Positions 22,313-34,725 of a stretch of DNA of 64,000 nt are shown in pieces. The DNA lies in assembly GCA_036898135.1 (NCBI GenBank), contig CM072511.1, positions 25,392,968 to 25,456,967 on the forward strand, written 5' to 3'. The notes under the pieces were generated by a model. It was not told the origin of the DNA and ran no database searches. It saw only the letters and a list, made by a program, of their open reading frames with translations. This DNA comes from Oncomelania hupensis (lineage: Eukaryota; Mollusca; Gastropoda; Littorinimorpha; Pomatiopsidae). Every line of letters begins with the position of its first letter. The first letter of the stretch is position 1. The position numbers and the translations under genes were made by a program.

Positions 22313-22655
22313 TCGTTAGTTAGTTAGTTATTCATTGTTTATAGGGTCCACCAGTGGACTACAAAGAACCGGATCAGGACAACAAAATCAGGACATAACT
22401 TGGTTGAAAGAGGACTCACCCCTGATCCGTATAAAAGATCTGCTGAAACAACTGTAATGGTAACACTGAAGGCACTCACGAGCAGGCCACTTTAGGTCAC
22501 CTTTCTTTTTAGTTTGCTTCAATCTCGTGTTATTAGTTTCTTCATTCTCTGTATAATAAAATGGCGATTTGATTATATTCTCCGATCATTTCGAGAATGG
22601 ACAATGGACTTGGCGCTACACAAATTATACATCATCATCATCATCATCATCAAAA
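22313..22655 (-). mobile_element. Related short retroelement with (TAAC)n tail inserted in the LINE
   Basis: On the minus strand it carries cagcagatcttttatacgga, tcaggggtgag, ttgtagtccactggtggacc and a tail of TAACTAACTAAC. The 3' third resembles the 0.58-kb family (GATCTTTTATGCGGATC... and GTCCGCTGGACC), but tail and 5' part differ. It therefore looks like a second subfamily sharing a 3' end, and it interrupts the LINE linker. Confidence 0.6.
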
Positions 22656-22994
22656 ATTGTTGGTGAAGACTAAATGCCACTGAAACAAATAAACATTTGT
22701 AGCAATTCACAAAGACAAAGAGGATACAATTTGAACATCAAAATACTTTTTTTTTTAAATCGCTACAAATTTCCAAAATGACGATACAAAAAAACTAGAT
22801 AGAAATGAAGAAATATGAAATTTACATTACAAACAATAAAACGAGCGGAGGATATGGGGGAGTGGAGGGGGATGAGTGTAGCAAAACCACAACAACACAA
22901 ATATAAATAACGTGCTACCTACCAAAAAGCAAGACAAAAAGACGAAAATGCCGAACCGAAAAAGTAGCAATAGAACACAGAGGAAGAAGAAATC
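22656..22994. other. Unassigned segment inside the LINE region
   Basis: AT-rich. It lies where the LINE's linker and the N-terminal half of RT should be. It could be further inserted DNA or replaced sequence. Confidence 0.4.
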
Positions 22995-23279
22995 CTCCGA
23001 ATTCTCCTAGAAGACGTTGAGGCATGCAGCTCTGTGGGCAACTATGAGAGTGTACAACATCAGTCCTAACATTATTGAAGTCATCAAAAGTCTGTATAAG
23101 ATGACCAGTGCAGTCCTCCAAAATAGCGCCATCGGAAACTGGTTCAGAACAACAATCTCCAATATTCTTCAACATCTTCCTGGAGCGCATCATGGCAGAT
23201 GCCCTTGCGAATTGCAGATCATGAAGGCACCGTCAGCCTAGGGGGTATAACAATCTCCATTTTGCGGATGACATTGACT
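22995..23279 (+). pseudogene. LINE reverse transcriptase palm fragment with FADD
   Basis: Frames read HAALWATMRVYNISPNIIEV, SAVLQNSAIGNWFRTT, FFNIFLERIMADAL and HFADDIDWLAG. The polymerase motif FADD is preserved. The block normally between FRTT and LSPT (GVRQGCL) is deleted. The reading frame is interrupted right after DWLAG by the inserted element at 23293. Confidence 0.82.
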
Positions 23280-23292
23280 GATTGGCTGGAGA

Positions 23293-23873
23293 TACATTTA
23301 CATTTACATAATTGTTGCTTTAAGTCCAGCGGACTCTTCGGAGCCAAATCAGGACCGGACAACCCCCAATCCGCATAAAAGATCCGCTGAAACAACCCTA
23401 GTGGGAAAACTGAATGCCCTCCACCAGCCAGTCACTTTACAATAAAGACATCCCACACAGGGGACGGCTGAGGCTTCACCCCAACTTATCGAACCCCCGT
23501 TTACAAAAACAAAATAGAATACAAACATCATTATAAATTATCAACAAAACACATACATATAAAATGCCTACATTGCTAAATAATAACATCATAGGAAACC
23601 CTAGTGACCACCTGGCAGAAAGCATCCAATATTCCCAAGCTGATCCAACAGACCTCATACACAAACAAGGAGTCTTGTCCCGGAAGAGTTTTCAAGAAAA
23701 AAGGTAGGAGACTGGTCTAGCGAAGAAGACGATAGTATAGCAGATTGATAGAACAGAGCAGGAATGAGAAAGAGCAAATAAGAAAGACAGCGACAGTGGG
23801 AATTTAAAGCACTAAATTTCCAGAAAGTGGGGATACTATTTATACTGAAACCCCCGGCACCCCAACGAAGGTG
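23293..23873 (-). mobile_element. 0.58-kb non-autonomous element, full-length, 13-bp TSD
   Basis: The target-site duplication GATTGGCTGGAGA is present at 23280-23292 and 23874-23886, splitting the LINE's ...DWLAGE... codons. In its own sense (minus) the element begins with a GGGTGCCGGGGGTTTCAGTA segment, has TATAAATAG, CCCCACTTTCTGGAAATT and TCTGTTCTATCAATCTGCTA, and ends with GGTCCTGATTTGGCTCCGAA, GTCCGCTGGAC and an ATGTAAATGTAAATGTA tail. Variable-length TSDs and a repeat tail point to LINE-mediated retroposition. No long ORF, no tRNA-like head and no terminal inverted repeats are seen. Confidence 0.85.
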
Positions 23874-23886
23874 GATTGGCTGGAGA

Positions 23887-24637
23887 AGAACGAGAACTTG
23901 AACAGCTGGTAGAGAGGCTTGACACCACCTCCAGAGAATTTGGAATGGAAATAATTGCAGAGAACAACACCAATGGCATCAACACGGACATCAAAGTCCA
24001 AGGCCAATCCTTCAACAAAATGTGTAGCTTTAAATATTTAGGAGCCATTGTATCAGACAATGTGTCCCGACAGGAAGTCCTCTCCAGAATCGCACAAACA
24101 ACTGTTGCCCTAACAAAGTTGAAGCCCGTTTGGAAAGACAGGACCATCAGTGTACACTCCAATGTAAGGCTGGTGCGCCCCTCTGTCATCTCCATCATCC
24201 TATACGCTAGCGAAACATGGAAACCTCACAGCAGGCCTACAACGAAGAATACAAAGCATGGAGATGAGGTGCTACAGAAGACTTATGGGCATTTCCTATA
24301 CCCAACAAATCATCAACGACGAAGTCTCCACAGACCATCACGCAAGCCATTGGACAACACGATGACCTGCTCACAGTGATGAAGAAACGAAAACTCCGAT
24401 GTTATGGCCACGTCACCAGAGCATTAGGTCTTGCAAAAACCATCATACAGGGCACGGAGCGAGGAGGCAGAAGAAAAAAAATAGAAAAAGAAGTGAGAGG
24501 ATAACATTCGAGAATGGACTGGCTTGACACTGAGCGAATCCATGAGGGTTGCTGAGGATAGAGAAAGATGGAGTACGCTGGTTAAATGATCATTTGTGGT
24601 GCCCCAACGACCTTTGAGTTACGGGATAGCATAGGAA
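23887..24637 (+). pseudogene. LINE reverse transcriptase thumb/C-terminal region, broken
   Basis: Resumes at the TSD with REFGMEIIAENN, FKYLGAIVSDNVSRQEVLSR, IAQTTVALTKLKPVWKDR and SVISIILYASETW. After frameshifts it gives the KRKLRCYGHVTR and VVPQRPL segments. The 3' end is tacgggatagcatagg. Confidence 0.85.
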
Positions 24638-24640
24638 GCC

Positions 24641-25740
24641 TCGCCTTATATTTAGCCCCCACGTCAAGCCAGGTCATATTCATTGTCAGACACTGCTGAG
24701 GCATACGCGTGGCTCACCATCTCCCCTACTCCGCATCGTGAGGCCAGATATTTATTTAAAGGTGACCTACATCTTGAAAGAATGTTCTGTGACAAGCCAA
24801 AGTTGTTAAGTTAAGCGTAACTAAAAGATAAGCTTCGGTTCCTTTCTAACCTGTATCTATTAATCTTTTTCTTACAGTGGTTTAAAAATCTAAAACTAAC
24901 TTATACGCGTATACTTCAAGAGTAAAATGCAAGGGTTTTTTGAAGATCATTTCAAGTGAACTGATACTGAAGTTTAATACCAAGAGTTAACCTTATGCAT
25001 TGCACAGGAAAGTATACACTTCAAGAGTAAAATTTAAAGCTATTTGAAGCTTTGCTTACATTTAATACTATTTATTTTTGAAGCAGTTGAAAACACAGCT
25101 AACCTTATATGATGTGTTTGTAACTGGAAGCATGAGTTTAAGAATACTATTAATACCCTCATACGGGCACGTAAACAGCGCTTTACCTTAATTGTTCATA
25201 ATCAGTTCAAAGCACAGATGGTAACGTTTATTTAATCTACTTTGACGCTTGGTTTATTTTCAAAATGTTATCTATTTATCTTTAAAAGTAGCGTTAAGTT
25301 AAAAACCTAGATGTGAATCTTATTTGCTGTACGGAGAATAAAATAATAGTGTTGGATACAATGTAGGGCTCCTCTGAAGTGTTGGCTCCTTTCAAAAGTA
25401 AACGCTATCATCCATTCATTTTAAAATCCAAATTTGACCTCATTTACTGTATAGGGAAGCATAATACAAATAGCGCAAAGGGTAATGTAATTTGAAGCCC
25501 TAGTGCCTTTCAAAACGCCACCCATTCATCCTTAAAGCTGTTTAAACCTAAATGTAATCTTATGTATGTGAGGTGGAGGAGAAACAGTAAGTGTAAAGTG
25601 TAATGCACGTTGCTTCCTTCAACACTAGCAGCAAAAAAGTTTTCAATCTAACTGTTACACTCGACGTTGGTGTTGTTTTTATCAGTAGTTGATTCAGCCC
25701 CAATGCTGAAATCCTGATAAGTGTAACTCGGATTCGTTTA
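24641..25740. other. Intron sequence; diffuse internal repetition
   Basis: AT-rich. Phrases such as TATACTTCAAGAGTAAAATGC (24910) and GTATACACTTCAAGAGTAAAA (25012) recur about 100 bp apart, and TATNCATCNTTAAA(A/G) phrases occur near 25270, 25418 and 25527. This suggests a decayed tandem repeat. No coding signal. Confidence 0.5.
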
Positions 25741-26640
25741 TCCACACAACCCGTTCACTCAGCAACAAGGCAGGAGTCGTCGTAAGAAGTTTTCCAATTT
25801 TATTCAGTGTACATCAACAACTGCATACAATCGTTGTTTCACTTATCACTTTCTCTCTCTCCTCTACACAGTGCGTCAATGATATAGTTTTTTTTCTAGA
25901 CTCCAGATTACGTCAGAACGTTCCAGAGTGACGCGTTACAACCAATCAAACTAAACTTCGTCATCACTATCTTACGTCATACAACATTCTTTATCATAAG
26001 AGAATCTCTCAGCGTACAGTGGATCTATCTAGATTCTTCGATCGATAATAAACATGCAACTCTAGAGAATTCTCCAATAATATCGACCAACGAAAATTAT
26101 CAACGTTATACAAAGCTTCTTCTAACAACAACGCAAAATGTAATGAAAGGTAAATACACTCTGTTATTGAATGCTTTGCGAAACAAAACGATCGGATCTA
26201 TCGTGCGAGTCACACGCGAACTATCGTGCGCGTTTCAACGTAACACTAACATAATACCAGGCATAATAAAAACCGATTTATTTAATCTAACGGTAAAGTT
26301 ACTCGAATGTGTAAATGACTTTAAGGGCATCACAAATAGAATAAGCACTGTTTTTAATCATTCTGAACAGTCATAACTTTTACAACAGGGTTACGAACTT
26401 TGAAACTTTGGAACTATACGAGGGTACACAAAAATTCTATTACTCTTACAACTTTGTAAAGAAAAGGACGTCGACACTTGATGTTAATGTGTACACTACC
26501 TTTGTGGAATACCCAGTTTCCAAAGCGGTCTAGCAATTTTTTTATAACACCAATCTGATTGGAGTCACATTGACTCCGAAAATTATATCAAGTTAAAAGA
26601 TAACAAATTCTTAACGATTACCCTGTTTTAAAGGCGTTCT
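25741..26640. other. Unassigned segment with transcription-factor-like motif cluster and a 77-codon ORF
   Basis: Less repetitive and richer in CpG than its surroundings. The plus ORF 26143-26376 (77 codons) has no motif I recognise. Confidence 0.4.
25905..25982. promoter_or_regulatory. Candidate CRE/HSE/CCAAT cluster
   Basis: TTACGTCA occurs at 25908-25915 and again at 25972-25979. AGAACGTTCCAGAG at 25915-25928 resembles a heat-shock element (GAAnnTTCnnGA). CCAAT is near 25942. Motif matches alone do not prove function; it could be an intronic enhancer, a cryptic promoter or a transposon promoter. Confidence 0.3.
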
Positions 26641-27185
26641 ATTAAAAAACAACAACCATTAATGACTATATTCTTTTTTTCTGTCCTCAAGATATTCTTC
26701 TGTATTGTGGACTGTAAGCTAAGATAAACAATTTGTGTAATCTATCATGTGCATGCTATGACTTCAAGGAAGTCGCCTGCCTTATTTGTATCTCTACATT
26801 TCCACATTAAAAAATAACCGTTGTTTCGTTCCCAAAACGGATGGCTGTTTATTAGACAGACAACAGAAGTGTCCAATTTAATGTAATCAATTGATAACAA
26901 ATGCTTTTAATTCATAAGAAACGATCAATGCTTTTAATTCAATCTTTTGCTGTGTGTGTATATATACACACATTTGACAGCTAGACATCATTATCATTGC
27001 CACAAGTCAAAAACGGTGGCTGTACATAACAAAGTACTAATACAGTAAAAAAGACCAAGCGAGTCAAATTCCACACGCTAAATACTTTAACGCGAGTTTC
27101 CTTCCAAATATTTAAATACAGACTTGTTGAATAATAATCACTTTTGCCGTTGTTGTTTAGTTGTTTCTGAAAAAAAACAACAACG
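26641..27185. other. Intron sequence; nothing recognised
   Basis: AT-rich. The pair ATCAATGCTTTTAATTCA / AACAAATGCTTTTAATTCAT near 26895-26940 is a small local duplication. Confidence 0.5.
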
Positions 27186-27377
27186 AATAACAGGATCAAA
27201 AGTATGACTACCAACCCTGTTTATGAAAAACACCTAGGAATAACATGATCAAAAGTAAGCCATATGATCACCAACCCTGTTTATTAAAAACAACAAGGAT
27301 TAACACAATCAAATGGAAGTCATCTGACTACCAATCCTGTTTATTAAAACCCAAACAGTAATAACACAATCAACATC
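27186..27377. repeat. Tandem repeat, unit about 53-61 bp, three and a half copies
   Basis: The unit begins AATAACANGATCAAAAGTA and contains CACCAACCCTGTTTATTAAA. Copies start at 27186 (53 bp), 27239 (60 bp), 27299 (61 bp) and 27360 (partial). Confidence 0.8.
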
Positions 27378-27494
27378 TAACATCTTCGTAAATATTTACA
27401 CAAACACTTGTAAAAAAACAAACTAATTATTGTTATAAGATACTAATGAAACAAACAAAAGGCCTTTGCGTCACTGAATATATAACACAAAGTA

Positions 27495-27575
27495 CAGTTA
27501 GTTAGTTAGTTAGTTAGTTTTATAGATTAACGTCCCCGGACACATAAGCGTATAGGGGACGGGTGAAACACAAGC
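27495..27575 (-). mobile_element. Retroelement 3' end with (AACT)n tail
   Basis: On the minus strand it reads cccctatacgcttatgtgtc, cggggacgttaatct and then an AACTAACTAACT tail. The same core in the opposite orientation is at 62310-62352. Confidence 0.55.
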
Positions 27576-30190
27576 TGAACTAGTCTTTTATCGGTTGACG
27601 TTATGACCAGAAAATACGAATCGATAAAATAAATAATTATAAATACATTAACATAATAAATAAAATATAAAATATAAACAAAACAAAAACAAAAGAATAA
27701 AAGAAAGTGACTAAATATAACTTTTTAAAAAAATGTGTCCATTGCAAAAACATTACACAAAAAGCTATCCATCAAAACCTCCAACATATGCACAAAAACA
27801 ATAACACATTTATACGACACGTAAAAGTCTGCACTTTTAAAACGTCATGTTTTCATTTCAACACCCAAAATACAGTTATGAAAGTCCAAACATGTAACAC
27901 TGTTTTTCAAAACAACCTAAAACTGTCTTTTCAAACTACTGCATTGTTGTTCAAAAGCTAAACTATGCAAGTAAGTTCAGTTATTAATTTTTTTTTTATT
28001 AAAAAAGAAAAAGAAATGAAGTATTCAAAGCATCTTAAAGCTAGTATAATTTTTAAAGCAATGCATCGTATCTGTAAAATTCTATAAACATCATTAAATA
28101 CGCTCCACGCCCGTACACAAAGATTTCAACAGGTTGGGTAACTAAATTACTTCTGGCCGCCACAGTCCAAACACTCAACCTCTCAAACACGTGACTCATA
28201 CATCTATTTTAGTATTCGTGTTTTGCTTTATTTACATAATTATTGTAAACCACTGTTCCACGACCATGTTAACTCTCCCACCCCCAATCTAGTTTCCAGA
28301 CTATATGCATGTATTACGTTTATATTTGCACATTGGATTTGGAAGTGGTTTAAAGCTTCCCTTCTCAGAGTGTATTTATGTATACAGCTTTTAATACTTT
28401 TATTTACATATTGAATTTGACAATGACTGTGATCAAAAGCTTTCCTTCTCTATTACCATTGCAACCAAAGTGCAGCACTGCCACTACGTTAAATTTCAAT
28501 GCTCGTTACGCTTAGACGCACGACTAGAGTCGGCGATTGAAGATTTATTCCTGTAAGGGGTTGGAGACTTTCCACTAGTTGTAAACGATCTATATTGGCC
28601 TAAAAGGTTCTAAATTTCTCTCAAAGTCATCTTAACGACTTACTTAAAACCAGGCCAAACGCTAAATCAAAACATTCCAAGTATTCATAATAAACAAGCC
28701 AAAACACACACACACAAAAACCAACAACAAAAACAAAAAACAAAATCAATAACAACAACCAAGGTTCAGAGTTGAAAACAACGGTCAGTCGATAAGGTAA
28801 TCAAGACTAGAATGACAGCAGGAGTTTTATAAAGTGATATTATGGTAATAATCTCGAGGACACTAAAGCATGCCCAGTGCGATGTCTTTTTTCTTCTTCG
28901 AGGTGACAAGGTGACGGATACACAATTGTACAAGAAGAGTTACCATCACAATATTTTGTTACACTGGGAGAAAGCGCAAACATTTAAAAAAAAAATATAT
29001 ATATATATATACAAAACCCAAAGCTAAAAAAGATTGCATATTTTAACATTGAGAGGCAAATAATCAAGCAAAAAAAAAAAAAAGTCCAACTCCATAAATA
29101 ACAATTATTTTAATGTCTGAATTCATCACACATGTATGCACACATGCAAACAAACACGACACAAAAATTTAAAAAAATAATAATAACACCCTAAAGCCAC
29201 CAAGCAATTACACTTATTAACATCATATCCTACAACCCCCCTCCCCCCTAACCCCACTTCCAACCCTCACATCTGCACGCTCCCATCTTCTTCCATTCCT
29301 CTCCGCCCCTTCCCGTACATGCAAAGCTAAAGGCCCAACTGATGCGCTCAAAACAGGGAAGAAAAAAAAAAGGAGGTGGACCAAACAAAATACACGCACT
29401 AGGCTATGAATAAGAATGATGCGGTGTTTACGTCTAAGTGAAGTTCTTGGAAAGGTGCGAGGTCACATTTGCACTGCATAATTGAAGACGGGATTGACAA
29501 GCTTAAAGTTTCCGTTGAAACGATGTTTAAAAGAGGTTCTCTCGTTAATTTCTTTCAATGGGTATATTTTGTGGGTTTGGGCTGTGTTTTATTTTACGCC
29601 ACAAACACACTAATTCATCATTGCAGTCATAATCATTTACCAAATTCCTTCCACAAATTATGAATGTAAAATATCCAAGCTATGTTTTAGGTTGCAATAC
29701 ATACTAGATCGATCATACAGTCAAGCTTTTCTTAGGACTCTAACCTGTAAAGTTCGTATGCCGAAGTACACCTTCAAGGTCAAACGGATTCATGTCAGGA
29801 TGCAGTTAATAATTATATACACAGGGATGTTCGTTCAGTACATACAGCCTCACCTGAATTTGCCAACACAATTCTGGGACTGCAATTCTAAGGATCATAA
29901 GCTAAGCAGATCGCACAGAGATGTACGTACAGCTACGACAAGTAAAGGCAGCCAATGTTAAAAGTTGGGAATCTACAATCCATATACAGGATGTAGTATA
30001 ATAGCGGCAGATTCTACAGTACGAAAAGTCAAGCAAACGTTGGGGCGGCTATTCTAAGGATCGTAAGCTTGTAAATATGTACAGTACCACACGTAAACGG
30101 TGCCTAAAGTTTCAAGGATGTGTGCTATCTTTTGTGTGACTTCAGCTTACTTGTGAAATTGCGTTGTTGTCACATTCAAGGATAGCATAA
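27576..30190. other. Intron sequence; AT-rich, nothing recognised
   Basis: Short homopolymers and a small (TA)n at 28995-29011. Open frames are short and without motifs. Confidence 0.5.
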
Positions 30191-30194
30191 GCGC

Positions 30195-30500
30195 TACAAG
30201 CGAGCGTTGTGGCCAAGTGGGCTAAGGCGGGACTAACTTGCCTTGTCCACAGGCCAGAAACCAATGGCGCCTGACAGGTGTGGGTTCGATCCAGCATCTG
30301 GACGTCATGTTTCTCCGAATATTATTTACTTCGACTCGGGCAACGTCTCGGGGGTTTTCTCCGGGTACTTCCGTTTGCTCCCCCCCCCCCAAAATCACAA
30401 CTAATGTTAGGTAGGTTGGGTTCGGGCGCGCCACAGGCTGAGACTACCGAATTTACCGATAAAAAGGGACAAAAAAGGATTAAAAAAATAATTAAAATAT
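30195..30500 (+). mobile_element. tRNA-derived SINE
   Basis: The tRNA-like head has box A TGGCCAAGTGG (30210-30220) and box B GGTTCGATCC (30283-30292). A body follows: gggttttctccgggtacttc, CCCCCCCCCC, then aggtaggttgggttcgggcg, cgccacaggctg and an A-rich end. The part around 30410-30441 recurs reversed at 50481-50512, so it is a repeated family. Flanking duplications were not clear. Confidence 0.75.
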
Positions 30501-32913
30501 AATAATAATAAGCAATCTTTGACCAAACTGACCGCTACACTTTGAATTTTAGGCGTCTCTTCCTTGATTTTTTTTTAAAACAACTAATTGTGAATCCTAC
30601 ACACTTTCGCTACACTGCTATTTGAAGGATCAATCTGGATGCTTGCACAGCGTCTACAAACCTACCACAGTGTGTTGCATGTGTGTGGGAATGTTTCTGT
30701 GTAGTGTGTAAGGGTAGGGTATTTTTTCCTCCGCCACGTGTGTTTGTGTGCGTGTGGTGGTGGTGGTGGTTGTTATAATAGTGTTGTATTCATGTTCACT
30801 TAGTATATATGTGTGGTGTTTTGTGAATTATACTACATGAATTCTAGTATTAGGTAAAACGCTTGTACATTATCACACTGACATTAGTGCCTTGAAGAAG
30901 GTTATATAAAACCGAAAATGTGGCAATTCAAATTGAGTGGATAACATTTTGTATATATATATATATATATACACACACAAATGCATGTTGCATTTTTACT
31001 CATATGATGGACATCCATTGTTTCATCATTTTCCTATGTACCATTTTCTATTATATGCGTGAAAGCGCGAGTATGCGCCTTGAATCACTTTTGTGCGAGA
31101 TATGTGCACTATATAAATCTATGTATCATCATCATCATACTATTAATATGCACATAAACAAATTAAGTTATTGATTAAGGTCAAACCCGTCTTCCTGACA
31201 AAAAGGTTATTTTGTGGATTATTCGTATGTTTCCCTCGTTCACTGATTGTGAATTTGATAATAATCTGTGACGCTGAAATGTGTAATTTGGGACCCTTTT
31301 AAGACAGGCATATGTAAATGCCAAGATTAGAATTAGTCAATAATCCATACTAGGCTGTAAAACAGCAGTAAAGTCGTGATATATTCTATGAAAAATAGTA
31401 ATAAGTCGTACATTTTATGCAAAATATTGGTAGTAAAATCGTAGCAAGCTACGAAAAACCCAGGAAAGGTGTTAGGCGGTTATAGTAACATTATACACTA
31501 TGCTTCATAAGCTCACATTCTTAAAACAGTCAGCGAAGTTTGGGGGCTTCTATTCTGAGGACCATAAACTTATAAGCTAGTGTACATATTATACAGCTAC
31601 ATTGATAGGTGGACCTATGTCAGAATCAAAGATGGAAATGATACAGTCAGAGATGCAGGTCCCATGCCACATCTTATTTTTCACAAGAAAATACAGTGTG
31701 CGAAAATAGGCTGGGTGACCGTAACAGTTCGAGAAAAGCAACACCCTTGGGTTTGTTTCAGTATTTTTAGACGTACGTTTTACAATGTGTAGACAGACGG
31801 ACCAAGTATGGATCAGACACTCTCAGGAATGCGAGTTTATGCCTCATAACATTTTTCACAAGGTTAAAAAAAAAATAATTATACGCAAAATAAAATAGGT
31901 TTGGTGACCCCAAACACATTGATAGACTACACCCATGGATTTGGGGATATGAAACCTATTTCAAAACGTTCAAAATAAATATGCAAGACTAGGTTTAGTG
32001 ACCATAATAACAGTCAGTCTCCCACCCATGGAATTAGGAGATTTGTGAGTAATAAAGACGTGCCTGAAACAATTAACCTATAATCTTGACTTAAAGATTG
32101 CGACATTGTGACTTCAATAATACGAAGCACCTGGAAAAATAATAAGTGAGAAATATTATAAATAAATAAATAAATGTGGGCCCAGTATGAAAGCGGAAAC
32201 ATTTCGATTGATTTTGATCACACACGCACGCGCACACATACACAATACCACAAAATGACTAGTACGGGTCGGTGCACTTGGGAGGAAAATGATTTTGGCA
32301 CTAAAATGACTCAATGGAATTTGACGAAACAACGGTTAACAAGGCTAGTAAGGTTTGGCAGACACCACACCACAGGTCAGTTTGAAGTAGTTGGTGGAGG
32401 ACGGAACAAAGTTTCGTTGTGATCAAACAAAGTTGGTAGTAAAAACAACAGTTTGGAAGTTTATGAAATGACGATAGGGGTCAAACACAGTTGTAATTTT
32501 GAAGTCGTTTTAAAATGGAACAGATGTGCAGAAATACTAGAATTCTGTAGTATAAACACAACACTTCGGTTTAAAGGTTACCAGACTAAATAAACAGCAT
32601 AACGTGCCAGAGCAGGAAACGTGGATGATCAGGAACTGTGGTGTTTAGGTGGATTGTGATGTTGAAAGATGTAACAAAACTAACGGATGGTTCAGTAGTA
32701 GAAACATAACAGTTCAGATTGTAAAAAAAAAAAATAAATAAATAAATATATAAATAATTAAATGTTCAAAAGGGTAACAAAACTAGGGTAAAATTCAGCA
32801 ATACAACATTAACAGTTTGGGGTTAAAAGGTTACCACACTAAAACAAGCAACAACTGTGGCAGAGCAGAGGACAAAATAAGAAGGTTAGAAGGTGAGTTA
32901 AAGGAGCCAGTAC
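30501..32913. other. Intron sequence; second member of a dispersed repeat pair
   Basis: Segments at 30560-30660 and 31185-31300 match 16730-16840 and 16875-16995 in order, with about 500 bp of extra sequence between them here. (AT)n is at 30952-30970. No coding signal up to the HDAC exon at 32914. Confidence 0.5.
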
Positions 32914-32976
32914 CTGAATGTGCTCCTGCAGTTGCTTCTCATGCTCTTGCTGCAGCCGTCGCCGGTGCTGCAGGTA
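32914..32976 (-). CDS. HDAC4: Class IIa HDAC exon: duplicated coiled-coil segment, possibly alternative
   Basis: This 63-nt exon sits between a strong acceptor (pyrimidine-rich, ending gcttttccag) and donor gtactg. It is phase 0 at both ends and encodes 21 residues, starting YLQHRRRLQQ and ending EHEKQLQEHIQ. Codon by codon it matches the last 21 codons of the exon at 48365-48522: 15 of 21 residues and about 46 of 63 bases by hand count. Because the exon before ends, and the exon after begins, in phase 0, it can be included or skipped without a frame change. Inclusion adds exactly three heptads to the helix. The donor is weaker than gtaagt, which would suit regulated splicing. Whether it is constitutive, a cassette or mutually exclusive cannot be told from genomic sequence. 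Confidence 0.8.
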
Positions 32977-33921
32977 CTGGAAAAGCAAGGCCACAAGCAA
33001 AGGGATCAGCACATAGCAAATGTGGAAGTGTTCACAACCCAACTTCCACCATTTTCATTATTTTTTTTCATTATTTTTTGTTGTTGTTTGGTTGGTTTGG
33101 TCTAAATTCTAACAACTAGCATACACGTTAGAAGTTGCTACAGTCCATTTTCGCTACTTTCAATGCAATCTTCCAAAATTTTCCATGTGGAAGTTACGCC
33201 CTGTTCCATTATTTTCCATAAGCGAAATCATAGACACATATTCCAACTTATATCAATTAATTACCTCAGGAAATATGATTATAGAAGTCAGTTTCCACAA
33301 TGTTCATTAATATTAATAATTATCTAATTATCTATCTGGCAACAGTCAATTCAACTTCCGCCATTTTCAGCATAATTATAAACCTCTGTTCAAACGTCAT
33401 AGAAAGAAAAACAAAAAAAGTAAACATAAACTATCTTCCATGTCTATTTGTCCTTTTCCGATTTCTCTGGCATTTTCCAGGATCTACTTTCGACGTTTAA
33501 CTTAAGAAAACAAAATAATAAAATAAAAGTAGAGATTACTGAAGATATGGAGTGGGTAATTCGAGAAGAAGAAGAAGTACAAAGAATATGTATAACCTAT
33601 ATATATATATTGAGAGTAAGAGAGAGAAAATACAGAGTTAATTTCACTCTTGCGGGTCTATCTAATAAGGGAAACCTCACAGAAATGAGCAAATGGAACT
33701 GTCTGAATCAAAATCAGAACAATAAATCAGAAACTTTAAATGTTTCCTGAAGTGAGCAAGTATGAACAGTTAGTTTCCTGAAATGAGCTAGTATGAACAT
33801 TAGAATCAAACTCAGAATAATTAATCAGAAATGTGTAATGTCTCCTTTAAGGCTAAAGTGTAGGTCTTCGAAACTTTGGTGTAATGACTAATGCTAACAT
33901 TGCGGGCAAAGTCAAGATAAT
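32977..33921. other. Intron sequence; decayed ATTTTC repeats
   Basis: Repeated phrases such as ACTTCCACCATTTTCATTA, TTCCATTATTTTCCATAA and CTTCCGCCATTTTCAGCA at 33040-33380 suggest an old tandem repeat. A direct repeat (CCTGAAGTGAGCAAGTATGAAC / CCTGAAATGAGCTAGTATGAAC type) is at 33747-33800. No exon seen. Confidence 0.5.
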
Positions 33922-34115
<194 letters not shown>

Positions 34116-34552
34116 GAATATTATTCTTCCAAAGTAGGGAACCATGACGCTAGCACACCCATGAAAATTCACAGTATGAAAGATCAAACAAATTAAATAA
34201 CTACCTAAAATTAAAATACATGAATTAATCAATGTAATTAAATTAGACACAAGAAAGGCGCATACTACAATCAAGTATAAATACCCACAATAACTTAAAG
34301 TAGCATTCTGAAACTGAACTGTGTATTTCAACATGCCATTGATTTAGTACGGGCTATATAATGAATGGCGAATGATTATAAATATTATCGTTCATCTCAC
34401 AACGTGTCATTCCTATTAGCAACATCAAAACTAGTTGTCTTCAAGCATTAAGCAGTATATATATCAGTACAGCATGTTGGCATACAGCTTACTAACAAGC
34501 AGTTGCATGAAGTAATCAAGCATCGTAATAATTAAACCATACAACTCTATAT
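34116..34552. other. Intron sequence; nothing recognised
   Basis: Unique AT-rich spacer between microsatellites. Confidence 0.5.
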
Positions 34553-34671
<119 letters not shown>

Positions 34672-34725
34672 TTTTAAAATAAATAAAATAATAATAATAA
34701 ACAAATAAATAAATAAATAAATACA

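Larger units (their letters stand above)
21353..24637 (+). mobile_element. Endonuclease/reverse-transcriptase LINE, long but decayed copy with nested insertions
   Basis: The pieces occur in LINE order on the plus strand: AP-endonuclease region (21353-22081), linker (22082-22312), an unrelated or inserted block (22313-22994), RT palm with FADD (22995-23279), an inserted 0.58-kb element (23293-23873 with its TSD), then the RT thumb and C-terminal region (23887-24637). It belongs to the same family as the fragments at 918, 18251 and 39546. It lies antisense to the HDAC gene in its 18-kb intron. Frameshifts and stops are frequent, so it cannot be active. Confidence 0.85.

Noticed and set aside
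26143..26376. Plus ORF of 77 codons
   Set aside because: Short, no motif or start context, and no reason to prefer it over chance; only the surrounding motif cluster was reported.
30201..30295. tRNA-Leu/Ser-like gene
   Set aside because: Part of a longer repeated element (SINE) with a second copy at 50441-50512; acceptor ends do not pair.
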